This document shows, piece after piece, positions 36,905 to 45,387 of a stretch of 64,000 bases of DNA (position 1 is its first letter; each line of letters starts with the position of its first letter). A model generated the notes under the pieces. The model had not been told where the DNA came from. It ran no database searches and worked only from the letters and a program-made list of their open reading frames with translations. The stretch is from CAIKMD01 sp036501365 (lineage in GTDB: Bacteria; Pseudomonadota; Alphaproteobacteria; ATCC43930; CGMCC-115725). Made by a program: the position numbers and the translations under genes. The stretch covers positions 124,001-188,000 of the forward strand of contig DASYAL010000055.1 of the NCBI GenBank assembly GCA_036501365.1, written 5' to 3'.

Positions 36905-36987
36905 CTGTGGGCCTGACGCTAGCGCAAGCCTCCCTGCTAGCGATCCCAAGGAAACTTCTAGCCGCGCCTCTGGCGCGGCTTTTTTTT
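36905..36987 (+). ncRNA. Candidate small RNA with CCTCCC loop
   Basis: Between divergent protein genes, the plus strand has a hairpin CGCTAGC (36917-36923) with GCTAGCG (36936-36942) whose 12-base loop contains CCTCCC, an anti-Shine-Dalgarno-like motif. A single-stranded spacer follows, then a strong terminator (36961-36987). A CATATT -10-like word is at 36891-36896. No protein gene reads into this terminator on the plus strand, which argues for an independent RNA. The 5' end is a guess. Confidence 0.5.
36961..36987 (+). terminator. Strong intrinsic terminator
   Basis: Perfect 8-base-pair stem GCCGCGCC (36961-36968) and GGCGCGGC (36972-36979), TCT loop, then eight T. It reads on the plus strand, where no upstream protein gene ends, so it probably ends the candidate small RNA. 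Confidence 0.85.
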
Positions 36988-37079
36988 CTCCGGAATCCGC
37001 GGGCCGGTCGCCGCCGCCCATGCTAGGGTCTCGGCAAAGCGCGGCCTCGAACGCCGCGCAATTGTTTCGAGGGGGGGCG

Positions 37080-38018
37080 ATGCCGCGCATCGACACGCAT
37101 CATCATCTGGCGTCGCCGCGCTCGCTCGGCCCGCTGCAGGAAGCCGGAATCCTTTTAAAGCACGACGCCGAGGCGATGAATGCCGCGCGCGCACTCGAGG
37201 ATATGGACCGCGCCGGCGTGACGGTCGCGGTCAATTCGACGCCGGCGCCGCCGCGCTTTTGCATCGAGAACGCCGCGCTTGCCGCTGCCTGGGCGCGCGA
37301 CAACAACGAGTATCTGGCGCGGCTGGTCGCCGATCATCCCGGCCGCTTCGGCATGTTCGCGGCGCTGCCGATGCCGCATGTCGAGGCGACGGTCAAGGAG
37401 ATCGCTTACGGGCTCGACGTGCTGAAGGCCGACGGCGTCTACCTCATGACCAGCTATGTCGATCACTGGCTCGGCGACAAGGCCTTCGCGCCGGTCTTCG
37501 ACGAACTCAACCGCCGCAAGGCGCTGATCTACACCCATCCGCATTCGCCCTATTGCTGCACCCGGCCGCTGAAAGAGATCGTGATGCCGGATGCGATGAT
37601 CGAATACGGCACCGACACGACACGCGCGATCGCCAACATGGTCTTCACCGGCACGGCACAGCGCTGCCCTGATCTCAGGGTCATCTGGTCGCATGCCGGC
37701 GGCACCATGCCGTTCCTGATCTATCGTTTCTTGAAGACCGCGGCGATCCCGGCCAACGCCAAGCTCTTCCCTGAGGGCATCGTCTTTGAGCTGAAGAAAT
37801 TCTATTACGACACCGCGCAAGCGATGCATCCCGTGATGCTGAACGCCTTGCGCGGCGTCGTCGGCCTCGACCATGCCGTCTTCGGCTCCGATTATCCCTG
37901 GGGCGATTCGGCGAAATGCCTCGAGGAACTCCGCACCGCCGGCGTTTTGAGCGAGGCGGAGCTCGCCGGCATCGATCATCGCAACATCGCGCCGCTATTG
38001 CCGCGGCTCAGCCTTTAA
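37080..38018 (+). CDS. ACMSD-like amidohydrolase (decarboxylase or hydratase), copy 1
   Basis: 312-residue TIM-barrel metal enzyme of the amidohydrolase-2 family. Metal-binding residues are DTHHHL at the start, THPH (near residue 161), WSHAGG (near residue 221) and GSDYPW (near residue 272). The family includes ACMSD, gamma-resorcylate decarboxylase and related aromatic-acid enzymes. GAGGGGGGG precedes the ATG. A paralogue follows after 13 bases. With the aromatic-acid transporters and lig genes nearby, an aromatic or ring-cleavage substrate is likely. Confidence 0.82.
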   Translation: MPRIDTHHHLASPRSLGPLQEAGILLKHDAEAMNAARALEDMDRAGVTVAVNSTPAPPRFCIENAALAAAWARDNNEYLARLVADHPGRFGMFAALPMPHVEATVKEIAYGLDVLKADGVYLMTSYVDHWLGDKAFAPVFDELNRRKALIYTHPHSPYCCTRPLKEIVMPDAMIEYGTDTTRAIANMVFTGTAQRCPDLRVIWSHAGGTMPFLIYRFLKTAAIPANAKLFPEGIVFELKKFYYDTAQAMHPVMLNALRGVVGLDHAVFGSDYPWGDSAKCLEELRTAGVLSEAELAGIDHRNIAPLLPRLSL

Positions 38019-38031
38019 GGAGAGCGCTTCC

Positions 38032-38955
38032 ATGGCACGCATTGACGTCCATCATCATCTCGTCGCGCCGAAATTCGTACCGCAGCTGCGCGAATGGGGC
38101 GTGCTGACCCAGCACCTCGCCTCGATCATGAACGAGAAGGACGCGCTCGAGGATATGGAGAGGGGCGGCGTCAACCTCGCCGTCAATTCCGCGACCTTGC
38201 CCGAGCAGGTGAAGGGCGAGGCGCGCCGCGCCTATAGCCGCGAGAACAACGACTACATGGCGCGGCTGGTCAAGGATTATCCCGGCCGCTTCGGCATGTT
38301 CGCGAGCCTGCCGCTGCCCGATGTCGAGGGCGCGCTGAAAGAGATGGAATACGCTTTCGATACGCTGAAATGCGACGGTGTCCACCTGATCACGAGCTAC
38401 GACGATCATTGGCTCGGCGACAAGCTCTTCGCGCCGGTATTCGACGAGCTCAATCGCCGCAAGGCGGTGGTCTACACCCACCCGCACGGGCCGGCCTGCA
38501 CCCGCGGCATCCTTAAAGAGATCGTGATCCGCGATTCATCGATCGAATACGGCACTGACACCACGCGCGCGATGGTCAACATGCTGTTCGGCGGCACTTT
38601 CCAGCGCTGCCCCGACATCAAGATCATCTGGTCGCATGGCGGCGGCACCATGCCGTTCCTGGTCGAGCGCTTCATCCGCATGGGCAAGGAGGCGCGCTAC
38701 ACCAAGCTGATGCCCGAGGGTTTCGTCGCCGAGGCGAAGAAATTCTTCTACGACACGGCGCAGGTGCTGCACGGCGCGCCGCTGCTGGCGCTGAAGCACC
38801 TCGTGCCGCTGGCGCAGATCTGCTACGGCACCGATTACCCGTGGCGCACTTCCGACGAATGCGTCAACGGCCTCCTCGCCAGCGGCGCCTTCACCGCCGA
38901 CGAGCTCAAGGCCATCGACAACAATGCCGCGCGGTTGTTCCCGCGCTTCCGCTAA
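38032..38955 (+). CDS. ACMSD-like amidohydrolase, copy 2
   Basis: 307-residue paralogue of the preceding gene, with the same metal motifs (DVHHHL, THPH, WSHGGG, GTDYPW) and long shared blocks such as DYPGRFGMFASLPLPDVEG. The pair probably arose by tandem duplication and may act on related substrates or as a heteromer. Palindromic repeats begin 18 bases after the stop, so this is likely the end of the transcript. Confidence 0.82.
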   Translation: MARIDVHHHLVAPKFVPQLREWGVLTQHLASIMNEKDALEDMERGGVNLAVNSATLPEQVKGEARRAYSRENNDYMARLVKDYPGRFGMFASLPLPDVEGALKEMEYAFDTLKCDGVHLITSYDDHWLGDKLFAPVFDELNRRKAVVYTHPHGPACTRGILKEIVIRDSSIEYGTDTTRAMVNMLFGGTFQRCPDIKIIWSHGGGTMPFLVERFIRMGKEARYTKLMPEGFVAEAKKFFYDTAQVLHGAPLLALKHLVPLAQICYGTDYPWRTSDECVNGLLASGAFTADELKAIDNNAARLFPRFR

Positions 38956-38973
38956 GCCGCAACCCGCTGCGCC

Positions 38974-39033
38974 TAGAGCGCGATCGTATCGAAAAGAAGC
39001 GATTGGCTTCTTTTCGTACGTGAATCGTGCTCT
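38974..39033. repeat. Palindromic repeat, family 1, copy B1
   Basis: Inner arms CGAAAAGAAGC (38990-39000) and its exact complement (39006-39016) around GATTG; outer arms TAGAGCGCGATCGTA and TACGTGAATCGTGCTCT pair imperfectly. It has the outer arms of family 1 but a different inner stem. Confidence 0.75.
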
Positions 39034-39046
39034 CGATTCAAAAATT

Positions 39047-39110
39047 TAGACCATGATTCACGGATGAGGCGGAATCGTATGCGATTCCGTCTCATCCGAT
39101 CATGGTCTTA
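39047..39110. repeat. Palindromic repeat, family 1, copy B2
   Basis: The 17-base arms 39061-39077 and 39082-39098 pair at 16 positions around TATG, sharing the core GGAATCG-TATG-CGATTCC with copy A. The outer arms begin TAGACCATGATTC and end GATCATGGTCTTA. It lies 13 bases after copy B1, so two units are in tandem. Confidence 0.8.
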
Positions 39111-39131
39111 GCGCAGCGGGACAACGCAAAC

Positions 39132-40493
39132 CTAATGCGCGATCACCGGCTCGGCGCTCGACATCGTCTCGTGGCCCCGTAGGCGCCGGGTGAGGATGAA
39201 CATCGCCAGCGCTGCGACCAGGGCCGGCACCGCGATCATGAAGAACAGGTTGCGCGGGGTGAAATTCTCGGCGAGCAGGATGCCGCCGATCACCGGGCCG
39301 ACGATGGCCCCGACGCGGCCAACGCCCAGCGCCCAGCCGACGCCGGTCGAGCGCACCGCGGTCGGATAGAGGATCGCCGACATCACGTTGATGAAGCTCT
39401 GCCCGCCGATGACGCACATGCCGCAGCCGGTGATGGTGATCGCGAGCATGGTCACGTCGGCACCCGACAGGCCGATCGCGAAGATGAAAGCCGCGGCGAG
39501 GACGTAGAGCACGGTCACCACGCGTGGCGCGCCGAGCCGGTCGACCACCGGCCCGAGGATCAGGGTGCTGGCGATGCCGCCCCAGCTGACGAGGCCGCCG
39601 AGACGCAGCGAGTCGGCGAGCGGCACGCCCGAGCCGCGCAGCACCAGCGGCAGCCAGCTATTGAGGTAATAGATGATCAGCAGGTTGCTGAAGAAGGTGA
39701 TCCACAGCAGCGAGGTATTGAGCGCGCGGCCTTCGTTGAGCAGATGCTTCACGGCAAAGCCGGGCAGCTTGCGATCCTCGACCATCGAGAAGCTTTCGCT
39801 GCCGTCGAAATCATGCGTGCCGGTGAAGCGATTGAGCAGCGCCGCGACCGAGTTCGGCCGGTCGCCGCGCGTGACGAGAAAGCGGATCGATTCCGGCAGC
39901 GAGAAAATCGCGATCGGCAGCAGGATGAGCGGCACCAGCCCGCCGAGGATGAAGAGCGACTGCCAGCCGAAGCTGGGGATCAGGGCGGCGCCGAGGAAGC
40001 CGCCGCCGCCTGCACCCAAGGGGAAGCCAAGGAACATGATCGCGACCACGGTCGCGCGGATGCGCTTCGGCGCGTATTCCGCGGTCAGCGCGATCGAATT
40101 CGGCATCAAGCCGCCGACGCCGATGCCGGTCAGGAAGCGCAAGATCCAGAGCTGATCGACCGAATGTGCCAGCATCGTCGCCAAGGCGAAGATGGCGAAG
40201 GTCAAGGTCGAGGTCAGCACCACGACCTTGCGGCCGAAGCGGTCGGCAATCGGCCCGGAAGCGAGCGCGCCGATCATCAGCCCGAACAAGCCGGCGGCGA
40301 AGACCGAGGTGAAGGCCGGCATGCTCAGGCCCCAGTCTTTCACGATCACCGGCGCGACGAAACCGATGGCGCCGTTGTCGAAACCGTCGAGCGTGACCAG
40401 CACGAAGCACCAAACCGCCACCATCCATTGGAATCCGCCGAAGCGTCCGCTGTCGATCACCTGCGAGACGTTGACGGTCTGCCCTTGGGCCAT
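39132..40493 (-). CDS. AAHS-family aromatic-acid:H+ symporter (PcaK-like), copy 1
   Basis: 453-residue, 12-helix MFS transporter. The AAHS signature TLDGFDNGAIGFVAPVI lies in helix 1, and PIADRFGRKVVVLTS is MFS motif A; the second-half motif reads GPVVDRLGAPRV. Relatives import protocatechuate, 4-hydroxybenzoate or vanillate. Its partner at 40574 is a paralogue. Both probably feed the ring-cleavage genes at 43-48 kb. The start is ATG 40493 with GGGAG upstream. Confidence 0.9.
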   Translation of the reverse strand: MAQGQTVNVSQVIDSGRFGGFQWMVAVWCFVLVTLDGFDNGAIGFVAPVIVKDWGLSMPAFTSVFAAGLFGLMIGALASGPIADRFGRKVVVLTSTLTFAIFALATMLAHSVDQLWILRFLTGIGVGGLMPNSIALTAEYAPKRIRATVVAIMFLGFPLGAGGGGFLGAALIPSFGWQSLFILGGLVPLILLPIAIFSLPESIRFLVTRGDRPNSVAALLNRFTGTHDFDGSESFSMVEDRKLPGFAVKHLLNEGRALNTSLLWITFFSNLLIIYYLNSWLPLVLRGSGVPLADSLRLGGLVSWGGIASTLILGPVVDRLGAPRVVTVLYVLAAAFIFAIGLSGADVTMLAITITGCGMCVIGGQSFINVMSAILYPTAVRSTGVGWALGVGRVGAIVGPVIGGILLAENFTPRNLFFMIAVPALVAALAMFILTRRLRGHETMSSAEPVIAH

Positions 40494-40573
40494 ATTTCTT
40501 CTCCCTGCGCTGTGGATTTGTTTTTTCTTTGATTATGCGCCGATCGCCATGCGCGGGAAAGCGGATCGAGACG

Positions 40574-41929
40574 CTATGGGGTCTCGCCCGGCGCGGCCGC
40601 GACCGCCGCCGGCGCGGCGCGCATCCGCTGGCCGAGCGCCAGCATCGCCGCCGCGGCGATCGCCGCCGGTACCGCCGCGCTGAAAAGGATGGTCGCCGGC
40701 GCGAATTCCGCGCCGAGCATCAGGCTGCCGAGCACCGGGCCGAGCAGGGTTCCGGCGCGGCCCACGCCCAAGGCCCATGAGACGCCGGTCGAGCGGATGA
40801 TCGTGGGGTAGAGCGCCGCCGCGAGGATGTTGCAGAAGCTCTGTCCGGCGGTGATGCAGCCGCCGCCGGCGACGATGGTGAGGGCGAGCCACGGCACGCT
40901 GCCGCCCGAAAGCCCGACGCCGAGGATGCTCAGCGCCGCGCCGACGAACAGCCAGGTCGTCACCAGCGGCGCCCCCAGCCGGTCGACGATCGGCCCGAGC
41001 GCCAGGATCGAGATGATGCCGCCCCAGCTCAGCGCGCCGGTCAGGCGGAATGTCGTCGCGAGTGGCACGCCGGTTTGCTTCAGCACCGTCGGCAGCCAGG
41101 CATTGAGGCAATAGATGACCAGAAGGTTGCAGAAGAACGCGATCCAGAGCAGCGTCGTGTTGATGCCGCGGCCGTCGGTGAAGAGCTTGCCGACGGGAAA
41201 GCCCCGGGTGCGCTCTTCCGCGATGGTATAGCTGTCCGCCGCCGAGAACTCGCCGGTATTGGCGAGACGGTTGAGCAACCGCGCTGCCTGCGCTCCGTGC
41301 CCGCCGCGCGCCACGAGGAAGCGGATCGATTCCGGCAGCGCCCAGGCCGCGAGCGGTAGCGCCAGGATCGGCAGCGCGCCGCCGAGCACGAACATCGCTT
41401 GCCAGCCGTAGGCCGGGATGATCTCGGCGGCGATGAAGCCGCCCGAGCCGACTCCCAAGGGGAATCCCAGGAACATGATCGCGGTGACGGTGGTGCGGAT
41501 GCGCTTCGGCGCATATTCCGCGGTCAGCGCGATCGAGATCGGCATCAGCGCGCCAATGCCGAGTCCGGTCAGGAAGCGCAGGATGATGAACGGCGTGATC
41601 GCTCCGACGAACATGGTCGCCAGCTCGAAAGCGCCGAAGATCAACACCGCGCTGAGGACCACGCGCTTGCGGCCGTAGCGGTCGGCGAGCGGCCCGGCGG
41701 CGAGCGTGCCGAAGAACACGCCGACCAGGGTCGAAAGAAAGACCGGGCCGAAGCCTGCGGGGCTGACATGCCATTGCGGCGCCAGCACCGGCACGACATA
41801 GGCGATCGTGCCGATGTCGAAACCGTCCATGACCACGAGCAGGCCGCACCAGATCGCGACCAGGAGCTGAAAGCGGCCGAAGCCGCACTCGTCGATCAAC
41901 TCGGTGACGTTGACGACCCGGCCCGGCAT
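40574..41929 (-). CDS. AAHS-family aromatic-acid:H+ symporter, copy 2
   Basis: 451-residue paralogue of the preceding transporter: VMDGFDIGTIAYVVPVL, PLADRYGRKRVVLSA and GPIVDRLGAPLV. I chose ATG 41929 because GGCGGAGG lies 7 bases upstream; longer starts (41962, 41983) fall inside the dispersed repeat. The order of the two genes on the minus strand (this one first, 80 bases apart) suggests a shared transcript. Confidence 0.9.
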   Translation of the reverse strand: MPGRVVNVTELIDECGFGRFQLLVAIWCGLLVVMDGFDIGTIAYVVPVLAPQWHVSPAGFGPVFLSTLVGVFFGTLAAGPLADRYGRKRVVLSAVLIFGAFELATMFVGAITPFIILRFLTGLGIGALMPISIALTAEYAPKRIRTTVTAIMFLGFPLGVGSGGFIAAEIIPAYGWQAMFVLGGALPILALPLAAWALPESIRFLVARGGHGAQAARLLNRLANTGEFSAADSYTIAEERTRGFPVGKLFTDGRGINTTLLWIAFFCNLLVIYCLNAWLPTVLKQTGVPLATTFRLTGALSWGGIISILALGPIVDRLGAPLVTTWLFVGAALSILGVGLSGGSVPWLALTIVAGGGCITAGQSFCNILAAALYPTIIRSTGVSWALGVGRAGTLLGPVLGSLMLGAEFAPATILFSAAVPAAIAAAAMLALGQRMRAAPAAVAAAPGETP

Positions 41930-41956
41930 CGGAGTTCCTCCGCCTAGATCTTTAAT

Positions 41957-42053
41957 CGTCATTGCGAGGAGCCCCTTCGACAAGCTCAGGAGCGAGGAAG
42001 CAATCCAGCGAGGTGCTCGATGCCTGGATTGCTTCGCTTCGCTCGCAATGACG
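41957..42053. repeat. CGTCATTGCGAGG dispersed repeat, copy 1
   Basis: Ends are inverted: CGTCATTGCGAG at 41957-41968 and CTCGCAATGACG at 42042-42053, all 12 bases pairing. A second inner pair is GAAGCAATCCAG (41997-42008) and CTGGATTGCTTC (42024-42035). This repeat type is common in alphaproteobacterial genomes. A second, diverged copy is at 47633-47789. Confidence 0.8.
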
Positions 42054-42065
42054 GTGCTTGTTCTA

Positions 42066-43181
42066 CTATCCCCACACCTCGCGCGCGACCTCGACGATCA
42101 GCTTCAGCTTGGCGACCTCGTCGGCGACGGTGAGCTTGTTGCCTTCGAGCACGCTGGCGAAGCCGCATTGCGGGCTGAGCGCCAATTGATCGAGCGGACA
42201 GTATTTCGCCGCTTCGTCGATGCGGCGCTTTAGCTCGTCCTTGCTCTCGAGCTTGGGCAGCTTCGAGGTGACGAGGCCGAGGACGATCGTCTTGCCCTTC
42301 GGCACGAAGCGCAGCGGCGCGAAATCGCCGGCGCGCGGGCTGTCGTATTCGAGAAAATAGCCGTCGACATTGACCTGGTTGAACAGCACCTCGGCGACCG
42401 GCTCGTAGCCGCCTTCGGCGATCCAGGCGCTGCGCGAGTTGCCGCGGCAGAGATGCATTGCCACCACCATGTCGTGAGGCTTGCCGGCGATCACCGAGTT
42501 GAGGAGCTTCGCATAGGTCTGCGGCAGGGTCGCCGGATCCTCGCCGATTGCTTTGACCTGCTCGCGCAAGCCGGGATCGCAGAGATAGGCGAAATTCACC
42601 TCGTCGAGCTGGAGATAACGGCACCCCGCCACCGCGAGATCGGCGATCTCCTCGCGATAGACCTTGCCGAGATCGTCGAAGAACGCCGACATCTCGGGAT
42701 AGGCCTTTTCGTCGACCATCTGCCGCCCGCCGCGGAAATGCAAATTGCTGGGCGAAGGGATGGTGATCTTCGGCGTGACCTTGCACACCGACTTCAGGAA
42801 CTTGAAATGCTCGACGAAGATCGGCTTCGGGCGAAAAAGCTTGCCTTCGATGCGGAAGCCCGGCGGCGCCATCTCGGTGTCGCCCTCATGCGTGTGGAAA
42901 CGCATTTTGAGATTGTTCTCTACCATCCGCACATTGCCGATCTGCTGCAGGAAGTCGCGGTGCCAGGACGAGCGCTGGTATTCGCCATCGGTCGCGAGCT
43001 GCAGCCCGATATCCTCTTGCAGTTTGACGACGCCGCGCACCGCCTGGTGCTCGACCTCCGCCAACGCCGCGGCGTCGATGGCCTTCGCCTGGAAGCGCTT
43101 CCACGCCTCGATCAACTCCGGCGGGCGCAGCAGGCTGCCGACATGGTCGGCGCGGAATGGCGGTTTGGTGCGTTGTGCCAT
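42066..43181 (-). CDS. MetE C-terminal-like methyltransferase (cobalamin-independent methionine synthase family)
   Basis: 371-residue protein of the UROD/MetE-C fold. Zinc-ligand-type motifs are VAMHLCRGN (His and Cys), the EYD acid (FLEYDSPRAG) and LALSPQCGFAS (Cys). It matches YxjG/YxjH-like single-domain proteins rather than full MetE. The start ATG 43181 has GAGAGG upstream. It lies beside the aromatic-acid genes and divergent from pcaD-like; it may handle methyl groups from methoxy-aromatics, which is inference. True substrate is unknown. Confidence 0.85.
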   Translation of the reverse strand: MAQRTKPPFRADHVGSLLRPPELIEAWKRFQAKAIDAAALAEVEHQAVRGVVKLQEDIGLQLATDGEYQRSSWHRDFLQQIGNVRMVENNLKMRFHTHEGDTEMAPPGFRIEGKLFRPKPIFVEHFKFLKSVCKVTPKITIPSPSNLHFRGGRQMVDEKAYPEMSAFFDDLGKVYREEIADLAVAGCRYLQLDEVNFAYLCDPGLREQVKAIGEDPATLPQTYAKLLNSVIAGKPHDMVVAMHLCRGNSRSAWIAEGGYEPVAEVLFNQVNVDGYFLEYDSPRAGDFAPLRFVPKGKTIVLGLVTSKLPKLESKDELKRRIDEAAKYCPLDQLALSPQCGFASVLEGNKLTVADEVAKLKLIVEVAREVWG

Positions 43182-43317
43182 GAAATGCCTCTCGATTTCG
43201 GATTCCGGCCATCTTGCGGTGGGCAATCGCAGAATCAAGCCGTGGGCGACGGGCTGCGCTGGAATTTCGCGGCGAAGGCCCCTAATTTCCGCTCATAAGC
43301 ACATAAGGGAGCCTTCC

Positions 43318-44109
43318 ATGCCGTTCGTCCGGGCCGGCGACATCACCGTGCATTATCTGCTCGAGGGGCCAGAGAACGCGCCGGTGGTGATGCTGTCCAA
43401 TTCCCTCGGCACCAGCCTCGCGATTTGGGACCAGCAGGCGGCGGCGCTGCGCGGCAAGTATCGCGTGCTGCGCTACGACACCCGCGGCCACGGCTTGACC
43501 GACGCGCCCGACGCCGGCCCCGCCGGCTATACCATGGACATACTCGCCGATGATGCGGCGGCGCTGATCCGCACCCTTGGTCTGAAGCGCGTTCATATCT
43601 GCGGCCTCTCGATCGGCGGCATGCTCGGCCAGAAGCTCGCCGCCAAATCGCCCGAGCTTCTCGCTTCGCTGATCCTCGTCGACACCGCCGCGACGATGGT
43701 GCAATCGGTCTGGGACGAGCGCATCGCCGCGGTGCGCGAGAAAGGCGTCGAGGTGACGGCCGACGCGACGATGGAGCGCTGGTTCACCAAGCCCTTCCAC
43801 GAGCGCCAGCCGGCGACCGTCGCCGGCATCCGCAACATGTATGCGCGCACGCCGATCGCCGGCTATCTCGGCTGCGCGGCAGCGATTCGCAACATGGATC
43901 TGCGCGCGGATGATGCCAAGATCGTCTGCCCGACGCTGATCATCGTCGGCGAGCAGGATCCGGCGACCACGGTGACCGAGGCGCGCAAGCTCAATGCGAC
44001 GATCAAGGGCTCGAAGCTCACGATTATCCCCGAGGCCGCGCATATCGTCGTGCTCGAGCAGGCAGGGGCGGTGACGCGCGCGCTGGGCGATTTCCTCGCC
44101 GCGCGGTAG
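43318..44109 (+). CDS. pcaD: 3-oxoadipate enol-lactonase-like alpha/beta hydrolase (PcaD-like)
   Basis: 263-residue hydrolase. The oxyanion region is LSNSLGTSLAIWD, the nucleophile elbow is CGLSIGGMLGQ (serine near residue 96) and the late histidine is EAAHIVVLEQ. The overall pattern matches PcaD of the beta-ketoadipate route. It is first in the pcaD-pcaC-ligI-ligA-ligB-ligC run. Because no pcaG, pcaH or pcaB lies here, its substrate in this cluster may differ. Confidence 0.8.
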   Translation: MPFVRAGDITVHYLLEGPENAPVVMLSNSLGTSLAIWDQQAAALRGKYRVLRYDTRGHGLTDAPDAGPAGYTMDILADDAAALIRTLGLKRVHICGLSIGGMLGQKLAAKSPELLASLILVDTAATMVQSVWDERIAAVREKGVEVTADATMERWFTKPFHERQPATVAGIRNMYARTPIAGYLGCAAAIRNMDLRADDAKIVCPTLIIVGEQDPATTVTEARKLNATIKGSKLTIIPEAAHIVVLEQAGAVTRALGDFLAAR

Positions 44110-44118
44110 GAGAGGCCG

Positions 44119-44517
44119 ATGGACAAGAACAGCGAGGTCTTCAAGCGCGGCATGGAGGTGCGCAAGTGGTTGATGGGCGCGCTCTACGATCGCGCCCAGG
44201 CGCGGCGCACGCCGTTCACCGACGAGTGGATGGATTTCGTCAATCAATATGCCTTCGGCGAGGTCTGGGCGCGGCCGGGCCTCGACAAGAAGACGCGCCA
44301 CATGCTGACGATCGCGATGCTGACGGCGCTCGGCCGGCTCGAGGAGCTGCAGACCCATCTCAGCCTCACGCCCAATTCCGGCGTCACCCGCGACGAGGTG
44401 AAAGAGGTGTTGATGCAGGCGGCGATCTATGCCGGCGTGCCGGCGGCGATGTCGGCCTTCAACCGCGCCAACCAGGTCTTCGCGGAGATGGACGCCCAAG
44501 AAAAGGACAAGAAGTAA
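44119..44517 (+). CDS. pcaC: Carboxymuconolactone decarboxylase family protein (PcaC-like)
   Basis: 132-residue all-helical protein with the family blocks FVNQYAFGEVWARPGLDKKT, TIAMLTALGR, LQTHLSLTPNSG and VKEVLMQAAIYAGVPAA, close to PcaC in length. It lacks the CxxC motif of AhpD peroxidases, so decarboxylase-type function is favoured. It is 9 bases after the pcaD-like gene and its stop shares a base with the ligI start. Confidence 0.82.
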   Translation: MDKNSEVFKRGMEVRKWLMGALYDRAQARRTPFTDEWMDFVNQYAFGEVWARPGLDKKTRHMLTIAMLTALGRLEELQTHLSLTPNSGVTRDEVKEVLMQAAIYAGVPAAMSAFNRANQVFAEMDAQEKDKK

Positions 44518-45386
44518 TGGCCGAGTTCGCCTCCTATTGCCTCAATCCCTCGAAGCCGAAATTCAGGCCGCCGGCGGGCGCGGTCGATGCGCATTGCCAT
44601 GTTTTCGGCCCGGCGGCGAAATTCCCCTTCGCGCCGGAGCGCAAATACACGCCCTACGATGCGCCCAAGGAAGAGCTCTTCAAGCTGCGCGATTTTTTGG
44701 GCTTTCACCGCAACGTCATCGTCCAAGCGAGCTGCCACGGCACCGACAATAGCGCGACCATCGACGCGATGCTCAACTCCAAGGGCATGGCGCGCGGCGT
44801 CGCGGTGGTGAAATCCTCGATCTCCGAGACCGAGATCAAGGAGATGGACCAAGCCGGGATGCGCGCGGTGCGGTTCAATTTCCTGCCGCGCCTCGTCGAT
44901 GCCACGCCGCACGAGGTCTATCTCGGCGTCGCCCGGAAGATCGCTCCCTTAGGCTGGCACACCGTCGTCTATTTCGAGGCGCCGAGCCTGCCGACCATCA
45001 CGCCGTTCTTGAAGGCGCTGCCGACCACCATCGTGCTCGATCACATGTCGATTCCCGATGTGAAGAAGGGCGTCGATCATCCCGACTTCCAGGCCTATCT
45101 CAGGCTCATCGGCGAGAACAAGAATATCTATGTGAAGGTCACGGGGCCCGAGCGCATCTCGGCCAAGGGCCGGCCCTATGACGACGTCGTGCCTTTCGCG
45201 CGCGCGATCGTCGAGCGCTTTCCCGACCGCGTGCTCTGGGGCACCGACTGGCCGCATCCCAACATGACGACGCATATGCCGGATGACGGCGTCTTGACCG
45301 ACATGATCCCGAAATTCGCCACGACCACGGCGCAGCAATATGCGCTGCTGGTCGACAACCCGATGCGGCTTTATTGGAGCAACTGA
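44517..45386 (+). CDS. ligI: 2-pyrone-4,6-dicarboxylate hydrolase LigI
   Basis: 289-residue amidohydrolase of the LigI type that opens 2-pyrone-4,6-dicarboxylate to 4-oxalomesaconate without needing a metal. It shows VDAHCHVFGPA, VIVQASCHGTDN, the VRFNF arginine block, VLDHMSIPD and WGTDWPHPNM with the catalytic aspartate. Its place directly before ligA-ligB-ligC supports the call. The ATG shares one base with the previous stop codon. Confidence 0.9.
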   Translation: MAEFASYCLNPSKPKFRPPAGAVDAHCHVFGPAAKFPFAPERKYTPYDAPKEELFKLRDFLGFHRNVIVQASCHGTDNSATIDAMLNSKGMARGVAVVKSSISETEIKEMDQAGMRAVRFNFLPRLVDATPHEVYLGVARKIAPLGWHTVVYFEAPSLPTITPFLKALPTTIVLDHMSIPDVKKGVDHPDFQAYLRLIGENKNIYVKVTGPERISAKGRPYDDVVPFARAIVERFPDRVLWGTDWPHPNMTTHMPDDGVLTDMIPKFATTTAQQYALLVDNPMRLYWSN

Positions 45387-45387
45387 T

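Noticed and set aside
44119..44517. AhpD-type peroxidase
   Set aside because: The CxxC pair of AhpD is absent, so the PcaC-type family is preferred.
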